NCBI RefSeq assembly: GCF_010367455.1
Contig: NZ_WRPR01000037.1
Coordinates: forward strand, 18,930 to 82,929
Direction of reading: 5' to 3'
Length of the DNA: 64,000 nt
Source of the DNA: Candidatus Laterigemmans baculatus
GTDB lineage: Bacteria > Planctomycetota > Planctomycetia > Pirellulales > Pirellulaceae
The notes beneath the pieces were generated by a model. It was given only the letters and a program-made list of their open reading frames with translations. It was not told the origin of the DNA and did not search any database. The first letter of the stretch is position 1. Every line of letters begins with the position of its first letter. Made by a program: the position numbers and the translations under genes. Below are positions 1 to 10,252 of the stretch, one piece after another.

Positions 1-1153
1 GCGGCAACAGGCCAGCGTACAACGTCAGCGTCCACATCCGCGGTTCGCCCGGAATCAATCGCGTCAGCCGGCCGTTCACCGGAAACAGCTCTCCGGAAAC
101 AAAAGGCGAAGCGAACTCCGCCCAGTGCCAGGGAGCGATGCTGTAGTCGTAGACGTCGGTCGCGTGACGCACGCTGGCCCGCTGAGCCGGAGTCGTCTTT
201 TCGGCCGGAGCAGAGCGTGTGGGGTGTGGGGCTTCTGCGGGTGCCGCTGGAGCGTCGATGGCGGAAGCCATCCGGCTGTAGATGCTCGGTGGGGCCGTTG
301 CCCGGCGCCAACTCTGGAGCGACCAGGCAGCCCCGGGGAGGATTTGCAGCGAAGCGAGTCCGGCGGCGAGCAGCACACAGGCGAGCAAGGGCACCAGTTG
401 CGGTTTCGGCACAACCGCCTCGTTTTGCTGGCTCAGACGCTTCCAGTAGGCTCGGCCGCGGAGCGTCGCCCAGTACAGGCCACAAAACAAGGCAGCATGG
501 AAAGCGGTCTGCGGATCGCCACCGAGAATGGCCATCGCGAGCCCCAACGACCCGACGGTGACGACGCCGAGGGAGGGACGGTGGATTGCGCGGAGCATTG
601 CCCCGACCGCCCAGGGGAGCCACGCGGCTCCGACTAGGAATGGCGGATTGGTGTAGAGGAAGAAGACGGGACCAGCGGCTGGGTAGATCACCGCGGCGGC
701 CAGTGAGGCGAGGTCGGCTCGTCGTATGCTTCCGCTGGTACCCGAAGGCTGCGCCGAAAGCCGTTCATGCTGCGAAGCCCAGCGGGCCACCCAGAACGCG
801 CCGCTGCCGGCGATCAAGAGATGGCCGACGACATACAGCGTCATCGCGTCATCGGCCGGCAACCACGCAAACAGTAGTCGCGGCGGATAGAAAATTGCGG
901 TCGTCGTTTCCCCGGCCACGGGAACCCCAAAGCGATCCCAAGGGTTCCAGAGCGGCAGCCCGCCGGCAGCCATCCGCTCCCCGAGCTGGCCGTAGAGCGG
1001 GAGATAGAACTGGCTCACGTCGCGGAAGGCGAGCCGTTCGAAGCCGAGCAGACAGGGGGCGAAGAGCCACGCGACCCAAAGCAGAATCGCGGCGATCCAG
1101 AACCGCGGCCGGTGGAGGAGAGTTAGCCGGGGGAGGATGAGATGTCCGGCAAT
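1..1153 (-). CDS. YfhO-like polytopic membrane protein, 3' part beyond the window
   Basis: The minus-strand frame is open from the window edge to a TGA at 1157-1159, giving about 380 residues. It begins with a membrane segment (FWIAAILLWVAWLFAP), followed by a DVSQFYLPLYGQL motif and WNPWDRFGVP, a pattern typical of planctomycete YfhO-like integral membrane proteins. More hydrophobic segments follow (LYVVGHLLIAGSGAFWVARW, AAVIYPAAGPVFFLYTNP). YfhO relatives act on cell-wall or teichoic-acid glycosylation in Firmicutes; the planctomycete role is unknown to me. No ATG, GTG or TTG lies ahead of the first membrane segment. The only upstream start-like codon is ATT at 1151-1153; the first normal start is the GTG of DVSQ, which would remove that segment. 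It follows atpC in the same direction. Family call fairly sure, start unsure. Confidence 0.7.
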   Translation of the reverse strand, partial: MAGHLILPRLTLLHRPRFWIAAILLWVAWLFAPCLLGFERLAFRDVSQFYLPLYGQLGERMAAGGLPLWNPWDRFGVPVAGETTTAIFYPPRLLFAWLPADDAMTLYVVGHLLIAGSGAFWVARWASQHERLSAQPSGTSGSIRRADLASLAAAVIYPAAGPVFFLYTNPPFLVGAAWLPWAVGAMLRAIHRPSLGVVTVGSLGLAMAILGGDPQTAFHAALFCGLYWATLRGRAYWKRLSQQNEAVVPKPQLVPLLACVLLAAGLASLQILPGAAWSLQSWRRATAPPSIYSRMASAIDAPAAPAEAPHPTRSAPAEKTTPAQRASVRHATDVYDYSIAPWHWAEFASPFVSGELFPVNGRLTRLIPGEPRMWTLTLYAGLLP

Positions 1154-1188
1154 GGTTCAAGTGGCGGCGAGAGGGATAAACCTTCGTC

Positions 1189-1210
1189 ACCCTCCCGCTC
1201 GCGGGAGGGT
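1189..1210. terminator. Perfect hairpin after atpC
   Basis: ACCCTCCCGC and GCGGGAGGGT form a 10-bp stem with a 2-nt loop in the gap between atpC and the YfhO-like gene. The same stem recurs at 32417-32438, so it belongs to a dispersed repeat family. There is no U-run, so it may attenuate rather than end transcription. Confidence 0.5.
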
Positions 1211-1253
1211 GGTGGTTGGGCATCGCAGCGAGACTCTATCTCAGTGCGGCATC

Positions 1254-1649
1254 TCAGTGCGGTGCGCGGGCGGCTCGCAATTGGCCGCGGGCGCGGAGCT
1301 GGGCCGCGTCGCGGATGTATCGCAGCTCGGGGGTATTGCCGGGCATCGCCAGGGCTTCGCTGAGCGATCGCTCGGCCGCCGCCGCATCGATCTGCTCGGC
1401 CGGGATCGCCCGGCTGGTCAGCACCGAGACGACGTCGTTTTCGACTTGAGCGAAGCCGCCGTCGATGAACAGCTGCTGCGTCCCCGTTTCGGTTTGCAGT
1501 TTCAGCAGACCGTAGCCGAGCCGCCCGATCAGCGGCGCTCGGCCTGCTGCCACACCGAGCTCGCCGTCGTACATCGGAAGCGTCACGTACGACGCTTCGC
1601 GATCGATCTCGGTCCGCTCCGGGGTTACCACTACACAGCGAATCGCCAT
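1254..1649 (-). CDS. atpC: F1Fo ATP synthase epsilon subunit
   Basis: This 131-residue protein is the epsilon subunit of the F1 central stalk, which couples rotation to catalysis and restrains ATP hydrolysis. It opens MAIRCVVVTPERTEID and keeps the beta-sandwich landmarks (YDGELGVAAGRAPLIGRL, then FIDGGFAQVENDVVSVL), followed by an alpha-helical C-terminus rich in Ala and Arg. The length is normal for the family. It is the last gene of the atp operon, starting 3 nt after the atpD stop, which implies translational coupling. Confidence 0.95.
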   Translation of the reverse strand: MAIRCVVVTPERTEIDREASYVTLPMYDGELGVAAGRAPLIGRLGYGLLKLQTETGTQQLFIDGGFAQVENDVVSVLTSRAIPAEQIDAAAAERSLSEALAMPGNTPELRYIRDAAQLRARGQLRAARAPH

Positions 1650-1652
1650 CGG

Positions 1653-3131
<1,479 letters not shown>

Positions 3132-3162
3132 TTATGAGTTTTTTAAATCGGTGAGCGGAAAA

Positions 3163-4059
3163 TCAGTTGGCGAGCGCTTCGACGCCGCCGATGATCTCCA
3201 TGATTTCGCCAGTGATCTGAGCTTGGCGGGCGCGGTTGTAAGTCATCGAGAGTTGTTTGATGATCTCGCCCGCGTTCTCGGTCGCGCTCTTCATCGCCAC
3301 CATCCGTGCGACCTGTTCGCTCACCGCGGCGTCGAGGAAGCATTTGAAGAGGCGGATCTTGAAGCTGGTCGGGACGACCTCTTCGAGCACGCTCACGGCC
3401 GAGGGGTGGAACTCGTAGTCGACCGTGGCCGAACCACCCGGGCCAGCCCCGTTCGCTTCGTCCGCCGCACTCTCCAGATTGCCGAGCGGGAGCAGGGTCT
3501 CGACGACCGCCTCCTGCTTGCTGGTGCTGATGAAGCGGGTGTAGGCAACGTCGAGCCGGTCGATCTGGCCGGTGACGAACTGTTCCAGATAGCGATTGGC
3601 GATCTGCTCGACGTCAGCGTAGGAGGGCTGGTCCTCGAATTGGGTGTAGCTGGTGTCGACGTTGATGCCGCGGAATTTGAAGGAGCCAATGCCTCGCTTG
3701 CCGCTGACCTCAAGGCGGACGTTGGGGATGCTTTCCCGCAGCGTCTGCAGCCGCGGGTTGGCGATCCGCAGGACCGAACTGTTGTAACCGCCGCACAGCC
3801 CGCGGTTGCTGGTCAGCACCAGCAAGGTGGCGGCTCGCGTCTCCTCTCGCGGCTCGAGCAACGGGTGCTCGACTTCGGCCCCGGCGGCCGCCAAGCGGGA
3901 GACGATCTGCGTGATGCGATCGGTGTAAGCGGTGGCGGCTGCGGCGCGATCCATGGCTTTGCGGTAGCGAGCCGTGGCGATCAATTCCATGGTCCGCGTG
4001 ATCTTGCGGATGTTGCGAATTGACTTGCGTCGTTTATCAAGACTACGAGCGTTGGCCAT
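3163..4059 (-). CDS. atpG: F1Fo ATP synthase gamma subunit
   Basis: This 298-residue protein is the rotating central stalk of F1. Its N-terminal helix has the family pattern MANARSLDKRRKSIRNIRKITRTME. The Rossmann-like core holds LLVLTSNRGLCGGYN, and the C-terminal helix contains ARMVAMKSATENA and TYNRARQAQITGEI. Length is typical. It lies upstream of atpD and downstream of an inserted DUF4870-type gene that separates it from atpA. Confidence 0.97.
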   Translation of the reverse strand: MANARSLDKRRKSIRNIRKITRTMELIATARYRKAMDRAAAATAYTDRITQIVSRLAAAGAEVEHPLLEPREETRAATLLVLTSNRGLCGGYNSSVLRIANPRLQTLRESIPNVRLEVSGKRGIGSFKFRGINVDTSYTQFEDQPSYADVEQIANRYLEQFVTGQIDRLDVAYTRFISTSKQEAVVETLLPLGNLESAADEANGAGPGGSATVDYEFHPSAVSVLEEVVPTSFKIRLFKCFLDAAVSEQVARMVAMKSATENAGEIIKQLSMTYNRARQAQITGEIMEIIGGVEALAN

Positions 4060-4087
4060 GAAGATTAATTCGAACGCGTGAGCGGAT

Positions 4088-4546
4088 TTAGAGCAATCGC
4101 AACGTGAAAGGGTATCGGTAGGGTCGTCCCTCCTGAACCGACTTCGCCGCCAGCACCATCATGATGATGTCGTAAAGAATCAGAGCGATGCTGAGGAAGA
4201 TTCCAATCACAAAGAACACCAGGACAAAACACACAATTCCAGCGATCAGGATCGTGATCTGGAAATTCAGCGACTCTTTGGCCTGATCATCAACCAGTGG
4301 CATCGACTCCCGCTGGAGAAACCACACCAGGGCAGGAGCAATAATATTGAAAAACGGAATCGGCACCGCGAACCCCGCCAGGGGAACGAGGTGGGCGGCC
4401 ATCGCCCAGTTCTTCTCCGCCGTGCTGTAGGGAGCCAAGTCGCCTCCCTTCGCAGGACTCACGCCGGAGGAGGCAGAGCTCGGCGTGCGGTACGGTTCGG
4501 TCGGTCCGGGGGTGCCGGTCGGTCCGGTTGGGGGCGAGACATTCAT
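4088..4546 (-). CDS. DUF4870-like small membrane protein inside the atp operon
   Basis: About 152 residues from the ATG at 4544-4546; a longer GTG start at 4573 is possible. A Pro/Thr/Gly-rich head of about 40 residues is followed by AEKNWAMAAHLVPLAGF, PFFNIIAPALVWFLQR and a pair of membrane helices (ITILIAGIVCFVLVFFVIGIFLSIALILYDIIMMVLAA), ending in GRPYRYPFTLRLL. This resembles DUF4870/Tic20-like small membrane proteins, whose role is unknown. It is co-oriented between atpA and atpG, so it should be co-transcribed with ATP synthase. The link to the enzyme is inferred from position only. Confidence 0.75.
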   Translation of the reverse strand: MNVSPPTGPTGTPGPTEPYRTPSSASSGVSPAKGGDLAPYSTAEKNWAMAAHLVPLAGFAVPIPFFNIIAPALVWFLQRESMPLVDDQAKESLNFQITILIAGIVCFVLVFFVIGIFLSIALILYDIIMMVLAAKSVQEGRPYRYPFTLRLL

Positions 4547-4658
4547 GGCAAGCACTCGGCTCGATGCAACCACGGGCCGCCGCCGGGGCGGCCCGATTCG
4601 TCAATCCTGCCCGCTCCACGACGAAGACCGGGCGTCCGGCTCGGAGGGGCCGACTCGA

Positions 4659-6188
4659 TTAGACCACACTCGTCTCGGCGGAGCTTCGGAATCCTTTGTT
4701 GAAGTCGCTGATCGTCGACTGCAGCAGGGCCTCGATCTCGCTGGTCAGGTCCCCCTGGTCGCTGATCGACTGCAGCAAGCCCGGGTGCTTGTCGCGAACG
4801 AACTGCAGGAATTCCGATTCCCACCGCTGGACCTCGCTGACCGGGATTTTGTCCAAGTAGCCGCGGGTACCGGCGTAGATGCTGATCACCTGCTCGGCGA
4901 CCGGCAGCGGCTGGTACTGGGGCTGCTTGAGCAATTCGACCATGCGGTAACCGCGGTCGAGCTGGCGCTGGGTGTCCGGGTCGAGGTCGGTGCCGAGTTG
5001 GGCAAACGCTTCGAGGGCCCGGAAGGCGGCCAAGTCGAGTCGCAACCCGCCGGCAACTTTCTTCATCGCCTTGATCTGAGCCGCCCCACCGACGCGGGAG
5101 ACCGAGATCCCGGCGTTCATCGCGGGGCGAATCCCAGAGAAGAACAAGTCGGGCTGGAGATAGATCTGACCGTCGGTGATCGAGATCACGTTGGTGGGGA
5201 TGTAAGCTGAAACTTCCCCTTCGAGCGTCTCGATGATCGGCAGGCTGGTCAGCGAGCCGCCGCCGAGTTCGTCCGACAGTTTGGCCGAACGCTCGAGCAG
5301 CCGGCTGTGGCAGTAGAACACGTCCCCCGGGTAGGCCTCGCGACCCGGCGGGCGACGCATCAGAAGACTCATCTGGCGGTAGGCCACCGCCTGCTTGGAC
5401 AAGTCATCGTAGACGATCAAGGCGTGCCCGCCGTTGAACATGAAGTGCTCGGCCATCGCCGTTCCGGCGTAGGGAGCGACGTACTGCAGCGGAGCGGGGC
5501 TGCTCGCTCCGGCGGCGATGACGGTGGTGTACTCCATCGCCCCGTTGCGTTCGAGCACGTCGACGACCGCGGCGACCGCCGAGTCCTTCTGGCCGATGGC
5601 GACGTAAAAGCACTTCACGCCGGTGTGTTTCTGGTTCAGGATCGCATCGATCGCGATCGCCGTCTTCCCGGTCTTGCGGTCACCGATGATCAGCTCGCGC
5701 TGTCCGCGTCCGATCGGCGTCATCGCGTCGACCGCTTTGATCCCGGTCTGCATCGGCTCCTTGACCGGCTGCCGCTCGGCCACGCCGGCGGCGATGATCT
5801 CGACCGGGCGGCTGAGGTCGGTCTGCAGCGGACCTTTGCCGTCGATCGGATTGCCGAGCGGGTCGAGCACGCGGCCGACGACTGCGTCGCCGACTGGAAC
5901 GCTCAGCAGCGCCCCGGTCGCCCGGACCTCGTCCCCTTCCTCGATCGTCAGGTAGTCGCCGAGGATGATCACGCCGACGCTGTTTTCCTCGAGGTTGAAC
6001 GCCAACCCGATCGCGCCGTTGGGGAACTCGACCATTTCACCGGCCATGACGCCGGACAAGCCGTAGACGCGAGCGATCCCGTCACCGACTTCCAGCACGG
6101 TGCCGACTTCGCGGACGTCGATCTTATTCTCGAAATGCTCGATCTCGGCTTGCAGAACCGATGCGATTTCGTCGGAGTTGAATTTCAT
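4659..6188 (-). CDS. atpA: F1Fo ATP synthase alpha subunit
   Basis: This 509-residue protein is the non-catalytic nucleotide-binding subunit of F1. It shows the alpha-type P-loop GDRKTGKT, the upstream [22 protein letters not shown] block, and [20 protein letters not shown], all diagnostic of AtpA. Its start [19 protein letters not shown] matches the N-terminal helix that binds the delta subunit. Length is typical. It follows atpH with a gap of about 110 nt and is separated from atpG by the DUF4870-like gene. Confidence 0.98.
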   Translation of the reverse strand: MKFNSDEIASVLQAEIEHFENKIDVREVGTVLEVGDGIARVYGLSGVMAGEMVEFPNGAIGLAFNLEENSVGVIILGDYLTIEEGDEVRATGALLSVPVGDAVVGRVLDPLGNPIDGKGPLQTDLSRPVEIIAAGVAERQPVKEPMQTGIKAVDAMTPIGRGQRELIIGDRKTGKTAIAIDAILNQKHTGVKCFYVAIGQKDSAVAAVVDVLERNGAMEYTTVIAAGASSPAPLQYVAPYAGTAMAEHFMFNGGHALIVYDDLSKQAVAYRQMSLLMRRPPGREAYPGDVFYCHSRLLERSAKLSDELGGGSLTSLPIIETLEGEVSAYIPTNVISITDGQIYLQPDLFFSGIRPAMNAGISVSRVGGAAQIKAMKKVAGGLRLDLAAFRALEAFAQLGTDLDPDTQRQLDRGYRMVELLKQPQYQPLPVAEQVISIYAGTRGYLDKIPVSEVQRWESEFLQFVRDKHPGLLQSISDQGDLTSEIEALLQSTISDFNKGFRSSAETSVV

Positions 6189-6299
6189 CCGTCGTACTTC
6201 CTCAGATGGCCACCGTTCGCTCGATTGAAACCGTTTCCCATGCTGGGATCAGCGGTGCGACCAAGCCGGTTATGGATGAGTTGAAAGTTGTAAGGTTGT

Positions 6300-6932
6300 T
6301 CAGCCGGCGGTCCCGACGGCGAACCGATCCGCATTCTCGAGCATCTGGCGGGCAAACGTCTGTCGAGTCTTGCGAGCCATGCGTGAGAGCCGATTCGAAA
6401 CGCTCGAATCGAACACGGTGTCGCCGATGCGAACGACCAGCCCACCGATCAACTGCGGGTCGACCGTTTCGCGGAGCACGATCTCCTGCCCCATCGTCTC
6501 GGCCAGCCGCGCGCGAACCGCCTGCCGCAATTCCTCCGACAACGGGACCGCCGAGCGGACTTCCGCGACCAACCGCCCGGCCCGCTCGTCGCGAATCGCG
6601 ACCGCCGACGCGGCGATTTGCTTGAGGTAGCCGAGCCGTTCGCGGCGAGCGACGATCTTGAGGAAATGGAGCAGCGTCGGATGGACCTGCGAAGCGAACA
6701 GCCGATCGAGGATCCGCTGCTTCTCTTCGGGGTCGACCCGGGGCGAGGCGAACGCCGCGGCCAAGGTCGGGTGCTGGTCGAGGACGTCGCTGACCAGCGA
6801 CTCGAACTGGTCGACGATCGCGTCGGCCGCGCCACTCTTCTGAGCCGCCGCGAGCAAGGCCTCGGCGTAGACGCGACCGAGATGCTCGGCCCCGGTGTCA
6901 AACACCGTTTCGTGTCGGACTTGTTCGTCCAC
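6300..6932 (-). CDS. atpH: F1Fo ATP synthase delta subunit
   Basis: This 210-residue protein is the OSCP/delta subunit, which joins F1 to the peripheral stalk. The N-terminal domain has VYAEALLAAAQ, and the C-terminal region has the hallmark VDPQLIGGLVVRIGDTVFDSSV. It is about 30 residues longer than the Escherichia coli protein, mostly at the N-terminus (VRHETVFDTGAEHLG) and the C-terminal tail. It lies between atpF and atpA, the standard position. Confidence 0.95.
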   Translation of the reverse strand: MDEQVRHETVFDTGAEHLGRVYAEALLAAAQKSGAADAIVDQFESLVSDVLDQHPTLAAAFASPRVDPEEKQRILDRLFASQVHPTLLHFLKIVARRERLGYLKQIAASAVAIRDERAGRLVAEVRSAVPLSEELRQAVRARLAETMGQEIVLRETVDPQLIGGLVVRIGDTVFDSSVSNRLSRMARKTRQTFARQMLENADRFAVGTAG

Positions 6933-6983
6933 GTGCTAAACTCTGCGGAGATGTGACTGGGGAAAAGTAACCGCCAACAGCGC

Positions 6984-7676
6984 TCAGTTCCGGCTGGGGA
7001 TGCGTTCGAGCGATTGGCGGATCAGCTCGGCGTGGTCGCTCGGATTGAGCTCCCGGCCAACCACCTGACGCGCCAGGGCGATCGCCAATTCCGACGTCTG
7101 GTCGGCCAGTTCGGTGATCGCCACCGTCTTGGCCGCTTCGATGTCGGCCACCGCCCGCTGCCGCTGGCGGTCGGCATCTCCCTTGGCTTCCTCGACGATC
7201 CGGGCGCCGGTCCGTTCGGCGTCGCGACGCGCTTCGGCCAACATCTCCTGCACCTTCACCTGAGCCTCGTCCAGCTGGGTCTGGTACTGGGCGAGCAGCT
7301 GCTTGGCTTCCCGGTTGGCCCGCTCGGCGTCCTGCAGATCGGTGTGAATCTTGTTCTCACGCGCCTGCAGGCCGGCGAGGATCTGGGGCCAGACGAACTT
7401 GCCCAAGATGGCCAACACGACCAAGAAGATCAGCAGGTTCCAAACCGCCGAGCCGAAATCGATGTTCAGCAGCGGCGGGGCCTCGGCATGCGCGGCATGC
7501 TCATCGTGCGCGAGATGCTCGTCATGCACCTCGACGTCGACGGCCTCGGCAGGCACTTCCCCGGGGGTCGCTTGGGCCGAACAGACCGCCGGCGAGATCA
7601 CAACCGCCAGCACCATCAGCAGCGACGCCAGGAGGCGGCGAAGGGTGATGCAAGAAAACGGAGTTCGAAAGTCCAT
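6984..7676 (-). CDS. atpF: F1Fo ATP synthase subunit b with N-terminal extension
   Basis: About 230 residues from the ATG at 7674-7676. The b subunit is the peripheral stalk. The usual membrane anchor (FGSAVWNLLIFLVVLAILGKFVWP) begins only around residue 73 and is followed by the long Ala/Glu/Gln/Arg-rich dimerising helix. Ahead of it is a second hydrophobic segment (LLASLLMVLAVVISPAVCSAQA) that looks like a signal peptide, then a His/Glu/Asp-rich stretch with HDEHLAHDEHAAHAEA. The His-rich periplasmic segment could bind metal; that is inference. Confidence 0.93.
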   Translation of the reverse strand: MDFRTPFSCITLRRLLASLLMVLAVVISPAVCSAQATPGEVPAEAVDVEVHDEHLAHDEHAAHAEAPPLLNIDFGSAVWNLLIFLVVLAILGKFVWPQILAGLQARENKIHTDLQDAERANREAKQLLAQYQTQLDEAQVKVQEMLAEARRDAERTGARIVEEAKGDADRQRQRAVADIEAAKTVAITELADQTSELAIALARQVVGRELNPSDHAELIRQSLERIPSRN

Positions 7677-7714
7677 CGGCTTTACCAACCGCCCAAAGGA
7701 GAAGAGGAGACAGA

Positions 7715-7960
7715 TTAAAGGATGTAGGCCAGAATCAGACCGATCACCGTCACACCTTCGATCAGAGCGGCGGCGATCAGCATGTTCGTGCCGATCCGGC
7801 CAGCCGCTTCGGGCTGACGAGCGATCGCGTCGACGGCGCTGCCCCCGATGCGGCCGATGCCCCAGCCCGCGCCGAGGATGATCAGGCCCATGCCCAGACC
7901 AACGCCGAACTTGTAAAAGGTCTCGTCCACCTGGGCCAACATCAAAGCAAATTCCAACAT
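7715..7960 (-). CDS. atpE: F1Fo ATP synthase subunit c
   Basis: This 81-residue hairpin protein builds the rotor ring. Helix one contains GVGLGMGLIILGAGWGIGRIGG, the polar loop is ARQPEA, and helix two carries the ion-binding carboxylate Glu68 in AAALIEGVTVIG. The Gln in helix one and the Ser/Thr after the Glu that mark sodium-type rings are absent, so proton coupling is the better guess. It follows atpB and precedes atpF. Confidence 0.96.
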   Translation of the reverse strand: MLEFALMLAQVDETFYKFGVGLGMGLIILGAGWGIGRIGGSAVDAIARQPEAAGRIGTNMLIAAALIEGVTVIGLILAYIL

Positions 7961-8042
7961 CTTCTCGATGCTCCTAACTCGTAACCAAAGATGGTCCGTA
8001 AACGGGGGCGGAAAGGTAAGAAATCAGATCTAGCGGGATAGC

Positions 8043-9059
8043 TTAAGCCGGCGGAGTGGCCAGCGAAGCCGGGTGCGTCAGTTTGTCAACATCCATCTGC
8101 GATTCGTCGCTCATCGCTTCATGCGGTTCGTGCTCATGCTCGTGGACCGCACCGGAGGAAATGAACAGAACCGTCAAGAAGGTAAAGATGAATGCCTGCA
8201 GTAAGCAGATGAAAAGCTCGAGCAACATCAGCAACGTGCCGCCGAGAACGACCGCGACACCCGTTCCGTAGCCGAGCACATCGCTCACGCTCGCAGCTGA
8301 GAAAATGAGCATGACGAACGCGGCGATCACCAAGTGCCCCGCCATCATGGTTCCAAATAAACGCATTGCCAAGACGGTGCATTTGATAATTAGACCCATC
8401 CATTCGAGCACGAATAGCATCGCGCCGATCGGGATCATGATAAAACGATCCGCACCGGTGTGGGTCCAGCCCACCGGGTTGAAGTGGCCCAGAAACGGGC
8501 CGATCCCCGACTCGCGGACGCCGATCACCACAATTGCAATGAACGATGCGATCGCCAGCACAATATTCAGTGCCAGGTTGCTCGTGGCCGTGCCGCCCCA
8601 GTGCGAAAAATGCACGTCGCCGGTGACCAGTTGTAAGATATACCCGATGGGCAATAAGCCCATCAGATTGGCAAACAGGATGAAAAAGAAAATCGTCCAG
8701 ATATAGGGAATGTATTTATCGGTTAGATGCCCCAGGTTGGGCCGGGCCACTTCGTCGCGGACGAACACCGCCATCGTCTCGAATAGCTGCGTGAAGCGGC
8801 CTCGTCGCTCGGGGACCAGGTCCCCGTGAGCCGCCGGGCGGAGTTTGCGAGCGAGCCACCAGAACACCAAGATCGTGAGGACGCCGGCGACCGCCGTCAT
8901 CATCATGTGGTTGGTGAAGTAAAAGCTGTAATGCCCGTCGCGGATGCCGAGCAGCGGGATGTCGGTCCCCTCGCCGCCGACCGGAATCCGGAAGAGCGGT
9001 TCCGCGTGCAGCGCGTGGGGGAGGACGTGGTCGACCGGGTTTGCCGCGCCGAAAATCAT
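8043..9059 (-). CDS. atpB: F1Fo ATP synthase subunit a
   Basis: Subunit a forms the proton half-channels of Fo. The essential arginine lies in LAMRLFGTMMAGH and the C-terminal helices are LLMLLELFICLLQAFIFTFL. The start used here is ATG 9057-9059 (MIFGAANPVDHVLPH). It has an AGGA ribosome site about 8 nt upstream and lies 8 nt past the previous stop; a longer frame to 9110 would overlap the preceding gene by 43 nt. The product is then 338 residues. A periplasmic N-terminus with PLFRIPVGG precedes the first helix, and a His/Glu-rich segment (VHEHEHEPHEA) sits near the C-terminus. Confidence 0.95.
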   Translation of the reverse strand: MIFGAANPVDHVLPHALHAEPLFRIPVGGEGTDIPLLGIRDGHYSFYFTNHMMMTAVAGVLTILVFWWLARKLRPAAHGDLVPERRGRFTQLFETMAVFVRDEVARPNLGHLTDKYIPYIWTIFFFILFANLMGLLPIGYILQLVTGDVHFSHWGGTATSNLALNIVLAIASFIAIVVIGVRESGIGPFLGHFNPVGWTHTGADRFIMIPIGAMLFVLEWMGLIIKCTVLAMRLFGTMMAGHLVIAAFVMLIFSAASVSDVLGYGTGVAVVLGGTLLMLLELFICLLQAFIFTFLTVLFISSGAVHEHEHEPHEAMSDESQMDVDKLTHPASLATPPA

Positions 9060-9067
9060 AGTGGGTC

Positions 9068-9589
9068 CTAGCATGTCGTCCGCTCCGAGCGTGTCAGCCG
9101 CTCCGAACAAGTGAGGCGTTCGGGACCGGGGCGTACAGAAAGGGGGAGTGCTTCAGAAAGGAACCGATTGACCACGACCAAGTCGGTGATCAGAAACGCC
9201 ATGTACCAGAGAACGATCGGCATCGCCACCGAGTCGCGCTCGAGCCAGCCGGCGGCCAGGGCGGCGATCAGCAGGCAGAGCGTCGTCCCTCCTCGGATCG
9301 CGATCGTTGCGAGCAACCCGAGGGGCAGCCCAGCCGGCGGGCCGCTGGCGAAGCCGCCGATCGGCAGCAGCGAGGCGAGTGTCGCCGCGTAGCAAATCGC
9401 GCCGACCGCCAGGAAGCTGCGTGCGCCAGCCTCGGCCGCGGCGCTCTCCGCAGTCAGCAGCCCCACCGCTCCGGCCGCGGTGCCGAGCAGCCACACGCCG
9501 GTCGGCCAGCGGAGCAGGCTCCCGCCGCCGGTGCGGTAGCCGCTGGCGGACGCTGGCGGCGTCGCGGTCGTCTCGGTCGGTGGGGTCAT
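9068..9589 (-). CDS. AtpI-like membrane protein at the head of the atp operon
   Basis: 173 residues with about four hydrophobic segments (GVWLLGTAAGAVGLL, FLAVGAICYAATLASLLPIGG, LGLLATIAIRGGTTLCLLIAALAAGW, PIVLWYMAFLITDLVVVNRFL). Position and topology fit the poorly conserved AtpI-type protein that assists c-ring assembly or magnesium handling, but no firm family motif is visible. Its ATG overlaps the atpZ stop by 4 nt (ATGA at 9586-9589), so it is translationally coupled. The C-terminus repeats an ERLTCSERLTRSERT pattern from a short in-frame duplication. Confidence 0.65.
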   Translation of the reverse strand: MTPPTETTATPPASASGYRTGGGSLLRWPTGVWLLGTAAGAVGLLTAESAAAEAGARSFLAVGAICYAATLASLLPIGGFASGPPAGLPLGLLATIAIRGGTTLCLLIAALAAGWLERDSVAMPIVLWYMAFLITDLVVVNRFLSEALPLSVRPGPERLTCSERLTRSERTTC

Positions 9590-9798
9590 TGGTTGAGTTT
9601 TTTTGCAAGCCGAAACAGGTTGCCCATGCCAATGGCAAAGCCGATCAAGCCGCCGAGGAGGAGTCCCCAGGGGCGGGTCGGATTCAGGTAGCGGTCGATC
9701 CCGTGCCCGATCAGGGCGAGGACGAGTACGGCTCCGGCCAATTCGATCCCCGCTCCGGCGAAACGCATCCGGTTGGGGCGATTGGCGGGTTCAGTCAC
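9586..9798 (-). CDS. atpZ: AtpZ/AtpI family F1Fo-associated protein
   Basis: Small two-helix protein, about 70 residues from GTG 9796-9798; the frame is open to 9936 but the extra residues look non-coding. It shows the family pattern AGAGIELAGAVLVLALIGHGIDRYL, then PWGLLLGGLIGFAIGMGNLFRL, matching the AtpZ/ATPase_gene1 family. It is thought to pair with AtpI in c-ring assembly or magnesium supply. It is the first gene of the operon, and the next gene starts within its stop codon. Confidence 0.75.
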   Translation of the reverse strand: MTEPANRPNRMRFAGAGIELAGAVLVLALIGHGIDRYLNPTRPWGLLLGGLIGFAIGMGNLFRLAKKLNQ

Positions 9799-9977
9799 GG
9801 CCAGGCTCGCGGGGTGCCGGGAAGCGGGGATGCCGAAAAACCGGAGGTGCCGAAGGGCTGGCCGTGAACAAACGTGTGCGGTCGGGGGAAAGCCAGGGCG
9901 GCCGCCCGAACCCATGTCGCCGCGCCGCAAGCCCAATCGGTGCCTGCTGGGGGGATGGCTTCGGCTGTGGTCGCGGT

Positions 9978-10006
9978 AGGCTAAAACGCCAGGATGCGAG
10001 TGTCAA
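9978..10006 (-). promoter_or_regulatory. Candidate sigma70-type promoter of the atp operon
   Basis: Reading the minus strand, TTGACA (10006-10001) is followed after exactly 17 nt by TAGCCT (9983-9978). The -35 is perfect and the -10 keeps 3 of 6 positions. It sits about 180 nt upstream of the chosen atpZ start. No better pair was seen in this gap. Confidence 0.45.
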
Positions 10007-10223
10007 CTACTTGGGGTCGATCCCCGGCAGCGGTCTCGTTCGCTTCCCTTCGCCCCTGAAGATACCCGCAATCGGCCCGTCACGGAGATCCTGCGACCTG
10101 ATGCCGCAGAGACAAAGGGGCAATCGCCGCGTAGGCGGCGCGGTCGCAGCGAACGGTTGGGATGGGCAGTTTGGGTAAAATGTGGCAGCGAGGATCGCCG
10201 GGGCCGCCTGTGTCATCTTTGGT

Positions 10224-10252
10224 CACTAAACGGCCGGAAAGGCCGTTTAGTG
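10224..10252. repeat. Perfect 12-bp inverted repeat, 5-nt loop
   Basis: CACTAAACGGCC (10224-10235) and GGCCGTTTAGTG (10241-10252) are exact complements around GGAAA. There is no flanking U-run in either direction. It lies in a divergent promoter region, so an operator or a repeat element fits better than a terminator. Confidence 0.7.
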
